This document shows, in pieces, positions 34,549 to 47,493 of a DNA stretch of 64,000 bases. Location of the stretch: contig CM043958.1 of the NCBI GenBank assembly GCA_014529385.2, positions 88,927,025 to 88,991,024 of the forward strand, written 5' to 3'. The translations under genes and the position numbers were made by a program. The DNA is from Adiantum capillus-veneris (lineage: Eukaryota; Streptophyta; Polypodiopsida; Polypodiales; Pteridaceae). The stretch's first letter is position 1. Every line of letters starts with the position of its first letter. The notes under the pieces were generated by a model. The model was not told where the DNA came from. It saw nothing but the letters and a program-made list of their open reading frames with translations, and ran no database searches.

Positions 34549-36148
34549 TGTCATAATAACTAATATCTAATTCTCCTAAATGATTTTCTCATGTTGAACT
34601 GATCATTTAATATGGGGAAATACCAGGGGAGAAAAAGGTAGAATATTGGTTAAGCTAGCAGACCGGCCACAGTAGGGATCCAAAGGAGGGAAAATAGGGA
34701 TCCAAAGGGGGGCTATCTGCAAAAGAGCAATGTGCATTAATGGGCTTCAAAGACCCTAAGGTTCAGCCCATTAAGACTTCCAAAATGCTAAGGTTCCAAA
34801 ATTCAAAGGTTGTGTCCAAAGGTCAAACACTATGGAAATTGGATGCTTTGTGTGTGTACCAAAAAGTCTTCAAAACTCCTACAAAGGAGGGGGCGAGCCT
34901 TGCAAGTAGGGGATCAGAGAGAAACACACACACACACACACACTCACAAGCTCCCTTACACAAAGGGCATAATGGACACATGTCAGCTCCCTAGGCCAAT
35001 TGCCCACAAGGTGCACTCAAATCCTATTGGATGGCCATGGAGGTGGACCAATGAGAATTAGGCTAGAGTAAATCTAGTTTAATTAATTTAAAAACACTTA
35101 ATTAAAAAGAACCAATAATAATTAAGCTCTCTAGAAGACTATTGGACAGTCTCCCAAGGGGTCCAATGAGCATTCAACAGCCCAATGGCTTGCCTGATTC
35201 CTATTGGCCAAAAGACAAAGGGGTTCAATGAGAGTTTAGTTGTGTTTATTGATTACCTAAAGCTCTCACAAAAGAGGAAAGGGGGACACTGTCACAAGGC
35301 TATCACTTATGCTACTTAATTTTCATTAGCTAAGCTGGGAGAGGTCCAATGGGGTGTCAGCATGAGTAATTTGCATGAGGGGTCGACCAAGAGAGAGAGG
35401 GAGATGAATTTCTCAAGTCATTATTTCACACACACTCACACTAGCTCATGTGTGAAGCAAGAAGACTCTCTCTCTCCTTCTCAAGCTTCAATGAAAAGCT
35501 TATCACCTACTCCAAGCTTGTGTGAGAAGGGAGGCCTACACCAACAACTCTTGGCTTTGTGATGCAAAATCCAACCAAGAGCCAAGCTTCAATGCATGCT
35601 CATCTCCTCTACCATGCTAATTACTAAGCTATGCTATGCTAATATGAGTGATTATGTGAGGAGATGTACATCTTTCTTGTAAGACGACTACTTCTTCCTC
35701 TCAATCTACTCTCATACCCCGCTAGCTCTCACCATCTTCGAAGGTGTGTAAGGTCTTGGGTCTGAGACCGTGAGGGAATTGATGTTCTGTTTTATAAGTG
35801 TTTGCTTAGTGCTTGAAGCTTCCATCTTCATTGCACTAGCTAGTTATTGAAGGAACACAAAGAATTGTATTGTAAAATGTCTCCCTTGATGGGGGAAACC
35901 TATAAGACAAAGCCTTTTGGAGGGGGGACCGGTTCCATGTAAATCTGGTCCTCAACTGTTGTCAATAGCTTAATTTCTCTCTCTTTTGAAGTATTGTTCA
36001 TGCCTATCTAACTAGGTGTTATGCTTTTTGTTGCTCTCTCCACCCAAGAACTCTTGTTATGCTCATTAGGAACCTATTCTAATGAAATTCTCACTATGTT
36101 CATGTTATTTTCCACTACACACAAGTTACTAAGCCATTAAATGTTACA
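34549..36148 (+). repeat. 3' LTR of element B (1600 bp, mosaic)
   Basis: TGTCATAATAAC...TGTTACA. The first ~245 bp differ from solo LTR A at about two sites but from B's own 5' LTR at about fourteen. From about 34799 to 34910 the relation reverses (near-identical to the 5' LTR, many differences from A). Confidence 0.93.
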
Positions 36149-38357
36149 AATATCTCACTTTGGCTAACCGTTTGTGGGTGATAGGCCAAAGAAAAATTTA
36201 GCCTTGTACCTAGATGCTCTAAAAATTATTGGTCATTCGAGGATCTCTATTTGACACTATGGATGTTGGCAAGCCATGGTGTTTGAAAATATGTGATATG
36301 AAGAGGGTTTCCATTTGATGTGCCTTAATAGTATTTTGACATGTATAAAATGTGCTTTTTTGCTAAACCTATCGACTATTGTTCATATTCCCATGGATAA
36401 AATTTGGTAATCCAACGATAAAATCCATGGATATAATCTCCCATGGAGAATTAGTAATTGGCAATGGCTGGAGTAATCCAGGTTGCTTCCCTCTATCATA
36501 GTTGGTCTTTTGGCATACCATGCATTTTGAAACATACTCTTGTATGTCTACTTTCATGGTAGGCCAATAGAAATATGTCTCTACTCCTCAAAGATTAGGT
36601 TGAATCCCTCTATGCCCCACATAGGGAGGAGCATGGGATTCATACATTTCTTTCTCACGGAGGGAGTTAGTAACACATAGCCTATTGCCATGGACAAGGT
36701 AACCATCTTGCATTCTTTTTTCTTCCCCAAGGCAATGGCTGACATTATATCCTTGAAATCAGGTCAATAGCATACTCATCTACCATAGAAGATAGATCAT
36801 TGTGAGTTGCTATAGACATTGCATTTACTTTTGGTCGTCGTGAAAGTGCATCAGCCATTTGATTGTGCTTGCCAGCTATATCAGCAATGTGAAAATTAAA
36901 TTGCGAAAGAAAATTTTCCCACCTCATTTGTTTGTCAAAAAGCTTGGTTTGCATCATGAAGTACTTAAGACTTTGGTGATCCTTTTGTAGGATGAATGGA
37001 ATCCCCAAAAGATAATGCTTCCATGTGTCAAGGACATGTAGAATAACTAGTAGTTCCTTTTTCTATATGCCCAATACTTGCTCATGGAAATTGAGTCTTC
37101 GACTCTCGTATGCTATGGCATGCCCTTCTGAAGCAAAACTGCTCCAATTAAATCTCCACAAGCATCACATTGGACCTCAAATGGTTTTGAGAGATTCGGC
37201 AATGTAGGCACAGGTTAAGAGGTAAACTTTTCTTTGAGCTTGTCAAAAGAATTTTTTTCTTTTGCAGTCCATGTATACTTAACGTTCTTCTTTGTTAAGT
37301 AATGTAATGGTCCTGCTATTTGCAAGAATTTTTCTATGAAGCGTCTATAGTATACACACATACCAATAAAGCTTTGTAGCTCATGTAGATTCCTTGGGTT
37401 AGGCCATCCTTTTATTACCTCTAACTTTGTTGGATCCATACGGATACCATCTTGAGAGATAATGTGACCTAAGTATTGTTACTCTTGAAGGAAAAATTCA
37501 CTCTTTTTTTTATTAATGAAAAGTTTATTCTCCCTCAAAGCTTGAAATATTATCTGGAGATGTTGCTTAGCTTCTCGAGAGAATTGGAGTAGATGATGAT
37601 ATCATCAAAGAACACTCCAGTAAACTTGCAGTGGGGTCTAAAAATTTTCTCCATTAGAATTTGATCGGAGAATTTGTCAAACCAAAAGGCATGAAAAGAT
37701 ATTCATAAAGACCAAATGTTGTGCAGAAAGCGGTCTTTACAATATCTTCATTCACTATCCTTATTTGATGATATCCACTTTTAAGGTCAATCCTACTGAA
37801 GTAGGTAGAGCCTTGTAGCTTATTAAACAGATCTTCTACCCATGGTACGGGAAATATGTTCTTGATAGTAATCCGATTTAGTGCTCTATAGTCAACACAC
37901 ATACGATATGTGTCGTCTTTCTTTTGCACTAATAGGACGTGTGAACAAAAGGAGAGGAACAAGGCCTCAACATTCCCTTGTCTACAACTTCATGCACTTG
38001 CCTCATAATCTCCTCTTGCTAAGCTTGAGAAACTCTATAAGGAGGCATGTTAGCCGGTGAGTTCCCAGGTAGAAGCTCTATCTTATGGTCATCATCCCCT
38101 CGTTTTGGAGGTAACTCTCCAGGGATTTCATCGATAAAACCATCTTGAAATCCATTTAGGAAACTAGACAACTCTAATTCCTCTTGATTCCTACCACTTT
38201 GATTTGGTAAAACATTAGGATCATCTATGGACTCTTTAACAAAAATCATGTACGCGGAAACTGAGCTTTTCATTGACTTATCAAAAGCAAGTGAATTTAC
38301 AAGAGGTATAGTATGACCCGACTCATTAGCATCTATATACATGTTCTTTTCCATGTG
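36149..38357 (-). pseudogene. Element C (gypsy) pol, segment 2: integrase core start, RNase H, RT
   Basis: Read downward. After the protease tail comes MYIDANESGHTIPLVNSLAF (38340). [42 protein letters not shown], and FFDDIIIYSN near 37590 in a shifted frame, with both catalytic Asp present. RT thumb: LQSFIGMCVYYRRFIEKFLQ. RNase H: DHQSLKYFMMQTKLFDKQMR, then MADALSRRPK (37008-36745). Integrase finger: KCMVCQKTNYDRGKQPG (36557). It ends at 36149, where element B enters the integrase core. Multiple stops and frameshifts. Confidence 0.9.
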
Positions 38358-39264
38358 TGTTAGCAACAAGCTAACCCATGTAATATTTTTTGGGAGCTTC
38401 ATTGTAAAAAGACTTATTATTTCGATAAATTGGATTATTGTAACTCCTATTTGACGAGTGGATATTGTAATCTATGAGCTGGCGCTATAAGCTTCTAGAT
38501 TGTATCAATTAATCTTGGTTAGAGCTCCCAGATGATTAGTTTTTTATCTAAGAAACCTTGGATAAGGTATAAAGGCCAACTTTGTAAAGTTATTATTAAG
38601 TTTTTGGATAAGAAATACACAGCGTGAGCTTACGGTGCTCACTTTTCTCCTTCACTTGCTTCTATCTCCCTTGTTGGTTGTCACATTGCAGTGCCGTCTG
38701 TTGTGTTGCAACCACATGTAAGAGCTCAACGCATTGACGTAAACATATCATGATAAATCGTAGCTTTTGACATCACCGACCTGGGCCTAATTTCATCATA
38801 TGTAGGAATTGAAGCTAGGAAACCACAAAGTAAGTATAGGCGATGTATTGGGGCATCATTGCTAAGCATTTAGATGCATTCGGGGTCAAAAACAACTAGG
38901 TCAAAATCTCACTACTGTTAATAATCACATTTTTTGCACGTCATCGAAAGTGAGATTTGAGACCATAAGCATGTGTGCTTAGGTCTTCTATACTTGTGTT
39001 AGAAGTTTCAAAGCATTCGGATGTCGTTTGATATTGTACCAATCGTGGTTTGTTTGCCAATTAACGACTATCTTTTGATGACTTAGGTCATTTGAGTGTA
39101 GCTTGTGTTAGATGCAAGTTGTCTGTTGTTTTCCAAGAGATTGACACCTCTTGTAGACTCCATGCATTAGTTGATTCAGCTTCGTCCCATGGATTGACAA
39201 TTATGTTCGTGGTTCTCGCGATGTCTACAATAAGATGAGAGTGAGGTAAGGATACCCATCCACA
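38358..39264 (+). repeat. 5' LTR of element D (907 bp)
   Basis: Bounded by TGTTAGCAACAAGC and CCCATCCACA, paired with 47494-48404. TATAAAGG near 38566 is a plausible TATA box. Confidence 0.9.
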
Positions 39265-39265
39265 T

Positions 39266-39285
39266 TTGGTGTTGTTGTCGGGATG
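39266..39285 (+). other. Primer-binding site of element D (tRNA-Asp-like)
   Basis: TTGGTGTTGTTGTCGGGATG resembles TGGCGCCGTTGTCGGGGAT, the tRNA-Asp type primer site known from Athila/Tat gypsy elements. The changes are mostly C-to-T or G loss. This sets D apart from the Met-primed elements around it. Confidence 0.55.
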
Positions 39286-39859
39286 AGTAGACCTGAACTA
39301 GGAAAAACAAGAGTGTCTAGTGTAGTTGTTCTTTAACTTCCTCTAGGATCACCTAGAGTTAAACTTTTTCTTTAAAGTCGCATAGCTTAAGAGTGTAGCC
39401 TTTTGCTGTGTAGAGGTAGCTTGGGAGTAAATTGTACTTGTTAAGTACCTTGTAGAATTAGGTTGTGATTTTGAGGATGATTGATGGACAAGACAAGTCT
39501 TAAGGTCAATGCTCAACAAAACCATAAAAACAAGAAAACAAGTGTTTGTGGACACCTTTCACAACCCAATTGCAGGAGAACCTAGGAGTAGAATTAGTAG
39601 AATCCAAGGTGGGACCTCAAAACATTGCTCACTCCAAAAGAATTATCTGTGAATTGTTTATGTGAAGTTATAGAATTTCAGGTCTATGGCTTGAAAGAGC
39701 ATCAAAATACTATCAACCATTGAAACCGGCTGGAGATTATGCTCATAAAAGCTGTATGAACCAGTGGGTAAGCATAAGGATGCATTTGAGGTAAAATTTC
39801 AAGAGTTGGCAAAACTCATATTATTTAGATTTTCTTGAGAATTTAGGCCAAATTAATTT

Positions 39860-41120
39860 TTGACTTGACGGAGAGGCTTAAAACATGTCACAAAAAGATT
39901 GAATATTGAAAAAATTGCAAAAAATCTTCATTTTAGGCTAAAAGTAAATAATCGCGATTATTTACATTTGGTTCAAATTGATCAAGATTGATACCAAAGA
40001 CTCTATGCATGATTACAAATATCTTTTGTGAAGGCTCATAGAGTTTGGATCACAAAACAGACCAAAAACTTGATAAAAACTGAAATCTAAACTGATTGTC
40101 AAGAAATTGAATTTGACTTGATAAATCTTGTTCAAATTTTGTGAAACTTGACTCAGAGGCTTAAAACATGTCACAAAAAGATTGAGTATTGAAAAAATTG
40201 CAAAAATTGCTCATTTTAGGCAAAAAGTAAATAATCATGATTATTTACATTTGGCTCAAATTGATCAAGATTGATACCAAAGACTCTATGCATGATTACA
40301 AACATCTTTTGTGAAGGCTCGTAGAGTTTGGATCACAAAACAGACCAAAAACTTGGAAAAAAACTGAATTCTTTAGTGTTTGTCGAAAAATTGTGTTTGA
40401 CTTGGATAATTTGCGTCTATTTGTGTGAAACTTGACTCAAAGGCTTATCTTTAAGTGTTTCATCAGTGTGTAGCATCAAATGTCCAGAAAGATGTCAAAA
40501 TTTTTCAGATGTAAATAGTCGCGATTATTTACATTTGCCCCAAATCAAGGTGTTTTTTGTCAAATGGCGTTCCACAGGCTTAGGCATGTTGTATTGAACA
40601 CTCACATCAAATTGGGTAAAAGTTGGATCTTTAAAGTGAAAATTGTGACTAGTTTTATAAAGACAGCCTACGGATACAAAACTGTTGACAAATTGAGCAG
40701 GGTTTATCCAAACTTTGTGAAAATTTGCTAGGGAGCTTAAGTTGAGTTGCTTTACCTGTTTGTATCATCATCTTAGCAAAAAAATTCTAAAAAGTCCCAT
40801 AAGTAAATAGTCGCGATTGTTTACATATGTCCGAGATTTGAGATTTTTTACACAATTGAGTATACCACAGGGTTAAGCACATCAAGTAGACTACTCATAT
40901 CAAGTTTGGTGAAATTTGGATCACAAAAGTGAGACTTAAGTCAGATTCTTGAAAACTGAGTCTACGGACACTAAACAGTTATTAACTTGGACAAATCTTG
41001 TTCAAGCTCAGTGAAACTTGTCCAGACACTACAACAAGGTGTCTATATGGCAAAACAAGCCTAAAAAGTGCAAAACGTGAGAAAAATAATTACGATTATT
41101 TACTTTTGAGCCCCAGAGAC
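39860..41120 (+). repeat. Five-unit ~283-bp tandem array, each unit centred on a 22-bp palindrome
   Basis: Palindromes begin at 39944, 40227, 40511, 40803 and 41082, giving spacings of 283, 284, 292 and 279. Unit 1 is GTAAATAATCG plus its exact reverse complement. Unit 2 is also a perfect palindrome with a CATG centre. Units 3-5 have one to a few mismatches. Units 1 and 2 are about 90% alike (both have AGGCTTAAAACATGTCAC and GATTGATACCAAAGACTC); later units are more diverged. It lies in the untranslated leader of element D. No CRISPR-like spacer logic applies, because the intervening parts are themselves repeated. Confidence 0.92.
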
Positions 41121-42217
41121 AAGATTTTGGACTTTTGAGCTTGTACAGTGTTAGAGCAACAAAATACAAGGTCACTGGTCAAGTTTGGGTTCCATCGGAT
41201 CAAAATTAATTCATGATAACTTAGTTTCCAGGTTGCAGATTAGTCCTTTAGCTCTTTGCAAGAATAGAATTTGGAAATTTCGTTTGTTGACTCACTTAGC
41301 TAATATTGAAGTGATATACACAAACCAATCACAATAGCTAGCAAAATATTGATCAGTTTGAGCGAACGATCAAAACCTGTCCAAATGGGATTGAGCATAT
41401 AAAAATGCAGTTCAAAACGTCTTTTTAGTAAAATCAAGCTATTAGGGCAGTTTCACGCATGGAACTTGTTGGCGAATCGGGGCACAAATCACATTGGACT
41501 GCAGGTTAGGTTATTCAAGGCCTAGATTTCATCATTTCAAAGGCTGCAATCAATTCTGACACTTTCGAGCTAGAGTTAATCAACTCTTGTGAGTCTAAGA
41601 GCAATCAACTACCAAAAGTACTTTGGAAAAAGTAGTCTTATCAAACTCAAGGAGGACTAATTTTGCTAATCAACACCAAGATCTGCTAAGAGATAGTTCT
41701 TAGAGACCAAGACAACATGGAGTCAAGTCGAGCTGAGAGTTCAAATGCACGAGAACCAAAGCTAACCAGTAGCAGTAGCAACACATGCACAACTGCATCA
41801 GGGCGAATTTTATAGTTATATGGCTACAATGGAGAGAAGGTTTTGTATACAGATTTGGAAGGCCATAGGGAGTGGCAAAAGCAGCATAGGAGCCACTATC
41901 CTATTGATCAGAGTATAGCCAGATTCAGAGAACTCCCAGATGTTCACAAGCTTTAGTGGAGCTAGGTATTGCAAGCTCAAAGACGAGGTGCAGATAGAAG
42001 TGCAAAAGGTGGATCCAAGTGGTTATCCAAAAACCTGCACAAGCCCGCAAAGCATCCATTTAGTGCATATGCAATCAGGATCATTGTACATGGATTAGAT
42101 TGGTCAAATCTACAAAAGCCAGTAATGGAAGATCCAATAGATTAGCTAATTGAAGCCAATCTAATTGGAGAACTGAGCCAAAGACAATATCAAGGTCAAG
42201 TTGGAGCAGTCTACAAC

Positions 42218-43833
42218 TTGATGCTTAGTGTTTTAAAAGAAGATGCCGACAACTTGGCGAGTATAGAAGCTGAAACTTCTCAGCTAGAGCTTGACATGAT
42301 AGAACCAAATGAAATACCACCAATCATGGCATATTGCACATATTGTGGAAGAAAAATTGGACGTTTTCATGAAGATAGTCCAAGAAAACTAGACAACAGG
42401 GACACATCAACTACCAAGAAAAACATGGAGCAAGCTGAAAATGTGAATCCTGATGTAAGTGCATCTAACTCATCACTTTTGCTGCAATCAGATGTTCATG
42501 CATTACCATTAGAAGCACTAGTAAAAGCACTACAAAATCAAAATTTGCATTAAGATACACACGCACATGAAAAGCTTAAAATTGATTCTTTGAACAAAAA
42601 ATTCATGTGTGAATTTGGTCAAAGTGTCCAGATATCATCGAATGTTGAAAAAACTGTTAGGTTTGCAAATGATTTTGCATCCACTGCCACAAGTGTTCAA
42701 TCATTCACGAGTCTAAGAGACACATCAACGCAAATGATGTTAACTTTGTATGGCACACATAATTCATATGCACACTATGTGGACCAAAAACGTAAACTGT
42801 ACAAAAAGGATCAACTAGTGTTTGAACGGCCTAGGTCCCAGCTCATAGAAGTGTGTCTAGTGATAGATCAAAAAGGATTTAAAAGGATACAATCTATTAT
42901 AGCCCATCCTCTCTAGATCTGAAGAATATTACCCGGGTGAACCTAGAAATTTGTTCAAAGCCAAACTCTCCTCCATCGAAAATCAAACTGCGATGTTGTG
43001 ACCAAACGAGAATATACTTTGACCAGAACAGACATAGATATAGATGAGAGTCTAAAATCTATGATGCCATGGGTCCTGAAACCATATAAGTTCATATCAT
43101 AGGAGACCCATGGAATAGACAATATCAGGGCAAAGATAATGCTATCTACAACTTGACTTGGGGAATAATTTGTCATGTTTCATGGGGATACATAAGAAAC
43201 TATGCAGAAGGTTTACAGATACCAAACATCAATAGTGCTACCCAAAGTGTGCCTTCACAATCCCAAAAGGTGAGGCTAAACCAGAGCCAAACAATTTTGA
43301 ACTCTCATAATGGTGCAGGCTATAATGATCACCTTAGGAAGGGGGGAGCTATAAATTCATAAAAATCAGCTATAGTACCAGGAAATGCTACATCAATTAG
43401 AAGCCCAAGAACTTCTAGCCAGTAGACCCCTTCAAAGAAAAAACGATTGAAAGATCATATGGTTGTTGGAAGTTCCCAATTGACAGATTCCATCAAAATC
43501 TGTAGACAAATTCTTTATGAAGATCATCAAGGGCAAAAGTTTCAGCCAATCTCCACAAGTCAAAGCCAAAATCCAAAAAATCCCACAGTGTTCAAGCAAT
43601 TTCATGAGACCAAGCTCACATATGCATATCAAGATGCAGATGACAATGAATACGAGCAATTTCATGACCTTGTACAAACCCATACGGATGGCGTGACTGA
43701 AGTCAAGGACTATTTGAAGATGATGCAAAGCCTCAAAGTGCCAGAACAGGTGACAAAAAAGTCAAAATTAATGAAATCTAAAGTCCAGAAGGCTACACAA
43801 AGATCACCACCAAAATATCCTCTGAAGAGATAG
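42218..43833 (+). pseudogene. Element D gag-like reading frames
   Basis: Consecutive + strand pieces at 42218-42553 and 42590-42916, then 43447-43833. The first contains CTYCGRKIGRFHEDSP, where a Cys-x2-Cys-Gly start is seen but the full CCHC is not. The rest is polar and Lys/Gln/Ser-rich. The position after the leader and before a protease-like domain suggests gag. No gag family is recognised from sequence alone. Confidence 0.5.
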
Positions 43834-44130
43834 ATTCTGCTAGAAAGTACAGTGGATCTATTAAGATCAAGGGTTACCCAAATGCAGGCAGACAATTCTC
43901 AATAACTGCAATCAAAATGTGCAGTATTATAGCAAAACAAGCCAACATCAACGGAAGCAGGTGATTAAGACAAAGCCAATGTATAAAAAGTTCAACCCAC
44001 AGACACCGCCACCACAAAAACACTCAATACAAAAAAAGATCTTGAGACGATCAAGTGCAACATTGTTGGTGAGAATGAAGAAAAACTCTCAAGCAAAGTA
44101 AAGTTAGATTTTTAGCTAGAGAAGAATCTC

Positions 44131-45072
44131 ATGTCTTTTCACACTTGGAAAATATGTGGCCAACCACAGCTGGAAGATGCTCCTGAATTCGTGAGCATAT
44201 CTGGAAACAAACAAACACAATGGTGGGGAATCATCTCCACCGCCATTCAAGTAGGTCCACAGATCATCGTCGCCCAATTCCATGTGATCATAGCAAAAGA
44301 TATTACAAATAACATCATAGTGGGACTGCCAATGGCCCAGAAGATGTTAGAGATACGGAGTTCAAACATGATGGAATCATCACAGACAACAAAGAATGAA
44401 GACCAAGTTTGGTCACTTGTGGAGTCCGACATCACAAAGTCCTCAAACACAGTTAAAATGGAGACCGATGCCAAAGCAAAGGTTATTGAAGATGATTAAT
44501 CTCCATCCTACATAACCTTAGAAGAGCTTAAAGCAGATCAAGCATCAAGAAGTGCAAATCAAATAGAGCAGAGAGCAACCATGAAAGCTATTGAGCAGAG
44601 AATGCAACCAAGACAAGAAGTAAAGAAGATCAAAATTGCAGACACCCAGGAAGCAATAGGAAGTCCAAAGATCCAGATATTTCCAGCTAAATCAGCTGAT
44701 AAAAGTTAGATTGGAAAACAAAGTCCCATAGAGACACATTTAGATCAAGATGAGACCATCACAAAAGTAGGACATAAATCTTCAAGAGCACCTCCAATGA
44801 GAATTGCTATAGTCCTCAATAGAGTAAATGGAGCAAGTGTCAGATGCAATTTCTTATTGGATAAAGAAGTAGAGTGCGATGTGATTGCTAAGAACATCCA
44901 AAGGATCCTCCAGCTCACTCCATGCAAATATGATAGCAAAACAATGCTAGGTATGCATACATGTCAAAAAGACATGGTTGTTATTCTTAGCATCCAAAAG
45001 CATGAAGAGCAGGTAAAGTTTCAAATAAAGCCTACAAAAGAAATGCTTGTAGATGTCATCCTTGGAAATTAG
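44131..45072 (+). pseudogene. Element D retropepsin-like domains
   Basis: 44797-45072 reads CNFLLDKEVECDVIAKNIQR, then HEEQVKFQIKP and LVDVILGN. This matches the retropepsin pattern (F-L-x-D-T/S-G-A ... D-V-I-L-G) with the catalytic D-T/S-G turned into DKE. The upstream piece 44131-44499 has a second, weaker match ending NNIIVGLPMAQKMLEI. Either two protease-like modules or one split domain is present. No RT follows. Confidence 0.5.
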
Positions 45073-45162
45073 TGATTAGACCAACACAAGGCCTATAGAG
45101 AAGATACAATGTTGATATTCTCTTTCCCAAGTGTTAGCAAGCAACACATATAGATACCATTA

Positions 45163-47478
45163 ATGCTAGATTCAGAGTTGCAAAAGTCACAAGAGTTAAC
45201 GACAAATCTTGTAGACAAAGGGAAATCCAAAGTGGACCTTCCACCTATCAGCATGAAACGTGTGACAGCATATGCCTCTACATCAAAGAACCCTCATGGA
45301 TCAGATACTTCTAGCAAGTCAGGCTTTCAAAACTTCAAGTCAATTGCTGACCCAAATGAAACCTCTAAGGAGACACCCAAAAAACAAAAGATATATCAGT
45401 CCAAGTACTCAAGAAATCAAAAGAAAGTAAAGAAAGTGTTTGTTTAGAGCAATTTAGTTAAAATCAATGATCCGGTTTGGATTAAAGACATGAAATGAAC
45501 ACAAAAAAACAAACATAAAGGATGGATAGCATCACAATGGAGCTTAAAGGAACAAGAGTACTATAGAGGTAACAAACAGATATGGATACCAAAACCTCAG
45601 GTAAGGGCATATGAAGTAACTTCAAGTCCCTCCCAAGAAAGAAGGCCCACAAGGTATCAACCTCGACAATATCCTAGGATACCTAAGAAGCAGGTATACA
45701 ATAGAACAACATCAAAAGATGCTAAAGTCTACCACAACTCTCAAGAGGATACAGAACAAAGATGGAGCTCAAAGAATCTTCCTTGGACAAGGATTCTACA
45801 TAGGTTATACAAAGATTTGGCTACCAATCAACCACAAGCCAATTGCAACTACACCAGACCTACATGAAGATCTCACGAACTCAACAAGACCTAGAATGAA
45901 GCAAAGTCAACAAAGGAGATACAAAGGTCATCAAGAGATTTGAATTCCTAAGTCTTCCAATGCTCCTAGTCAAAATCCAAATGAAGACAGTGAACAGAGG
46001 CCTAAAACAACATCAAAGACTCCTATCAATATTCCTAATTGGAGAATCAAGCAGATAATGGAGTGTTCATAGTCAAAGAAGGACAACCCAACCGACGTGA
46101 ATACAGATTTGAAGAAGATAAAACAGGATTGGAAAAAGAAAACTTTAATGCCAATTTGGTCCTTCACTAATCCTCTTGTTGAGGATTCAAGCTTACTTTG
46201 AAGAAATGTTTGTAGTAAGCACAAGAATGTAAAAAGTCAAGTTTACAGGGTGCAAAAAACACTCTTTGGCATAGTCAGAGTCGGGCTGCTAAGCCATAAA
46301 ATGAGCAAAGCATTAGTCCCAAAGCTTCAAGTTGCATAATAAACTATGTGCTTAGAGTTGTAGTTATTAGGCTTACGCTCAAGCTGGAAGAGTTCAGCAT
46401 ATCTAAGTCATGTCGCTCATGCTGGATGAGATGAGCATAAGAGTTGAATTCTATTAACTTACAATTGGTGGAGTGTCGTAGAGTCCAATACTCACGCACA
46501 ATGCACAGTAAGATGACAGCACATATCCTCGACAACAAAAACCATTGTTAAAGGGGTGCCAGCTTGCAAAGCCATGTCATATGCTTTTATAGCTACACCA
46601 TCTTTTTGAAGAACCCCTCAAAATCTTTCTTGCACAACATATTGTTTTTCATGCATTTTTGTGTATGCATATATAGAAAGTCCCACCATTGGAAAATATA
46701 TGCATTAGACACTCTTTTTTGCTTCCACCTATGCACCTTGAGTGGACTACAATAGGCAAACCAATGTTCCATCATGCTACCTTCATATATTTGCTGCACT
46801 CTTATTCTAATATCTATCAACAAATAATCCCTTTAGTACTTTTATTAATATATCCCATGCTAATCAGTACTTCATAATGCGCTTATCCCAAAGGCACTTT
46901 TTTCCTATCGGGTTTTTTCCCTTTGGTCATCCAGGTACTATACCCTAATTTAGATCCTCATTGTTCTACTTCCCTTGTACATACTTTTCATAAATAAACA
47001 GCAACCAACAGTCTTTATTACCTTGTAAAATCTGCAAAATGCTATTCACATATATCCAAGTTTTTCATGAGCCTGAATAAGTGGGAGCCCCGTGGATGTC
47101 CTTTTTAGAAGGTAATCAAGGCTTATGCTATGATTTAAGTGGGCAACCTTCAAAAGAAGTCCTTTACATCTTCTATGCCAGACGCATGTTCTTGCCATTG
47201 AGCAATATGTTAGCATTTGAAGAAGCCTTTTACATCGGGTTCTTCACATGGCGTACAAACTTTTTTTGGGACTAGTGATCAGAAATTTAACTACAAGGTT
47301 CGTTGGATATTTAGCCATAGAACTAAAGAATAGAGTTACTACTCAATTTTTGCAAGTCCCTAACAAAGAACGGTGCATCCAATATCAAAAAGCTCTTCAA
47401 GCACTTAAAGACTGCCTCGACAGCCATCAACCTGAAGACTGCTTCATTCCATGAAACTGTGTCAAGGGACGACAAAGT
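45163..47478 (+). other. Element D 3' interior, no recognised domain
   Basis: Short + strand frames (45163-45447 and 45719-45943, then 47081-47275 and 47248-47454) are polar or unrelated to RT, RNase H or integrase motifs, which I looked for specifically (no YxDD-like context, no DDE, no HHCC). A second coding function cannot be named. Confidence 0.45.
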
Positions 47479-47493
47479 CGAGGAGGGGGGGAA
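47479..47493 (+). other. Polypurine tract of element D
   Basis: GAGGAGGGGGGGAA ends directly at the 3' LTR TGTTAGCAGAGC start, a textbook position and composition. Confidence 0.85.

Larger units (their letters stand above)
27035..36148 (+). mobile_element. Full-length Ty3/gypsy retrotransposon B, inserted in element C
   Basis: It has two LTRs (27035-28880 and 34549-36148), a primer-binding site after the first, a purine-rich tract before the second, and gag-protease-RT-RNase H-integrase between them on +. Joining the flanks (27034 to 36149) restores the integrase of minus-strand element C. The immediate flanks GATA/AATA differ at one base, so the target duplication has decayed or is only 4 bp readable. 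The chromodomain-like tail suggests a chromovirus-type gypsy. All ORFs are broken. Confidence 0.95.

Noticed and set aside
39944-41103. Regularly spaced palindromic repeats as a CRISPR array
   Set aside because: Spacing is ~283 bp, the intervening sequence is itself repeated, and the context is a plant LTR element.
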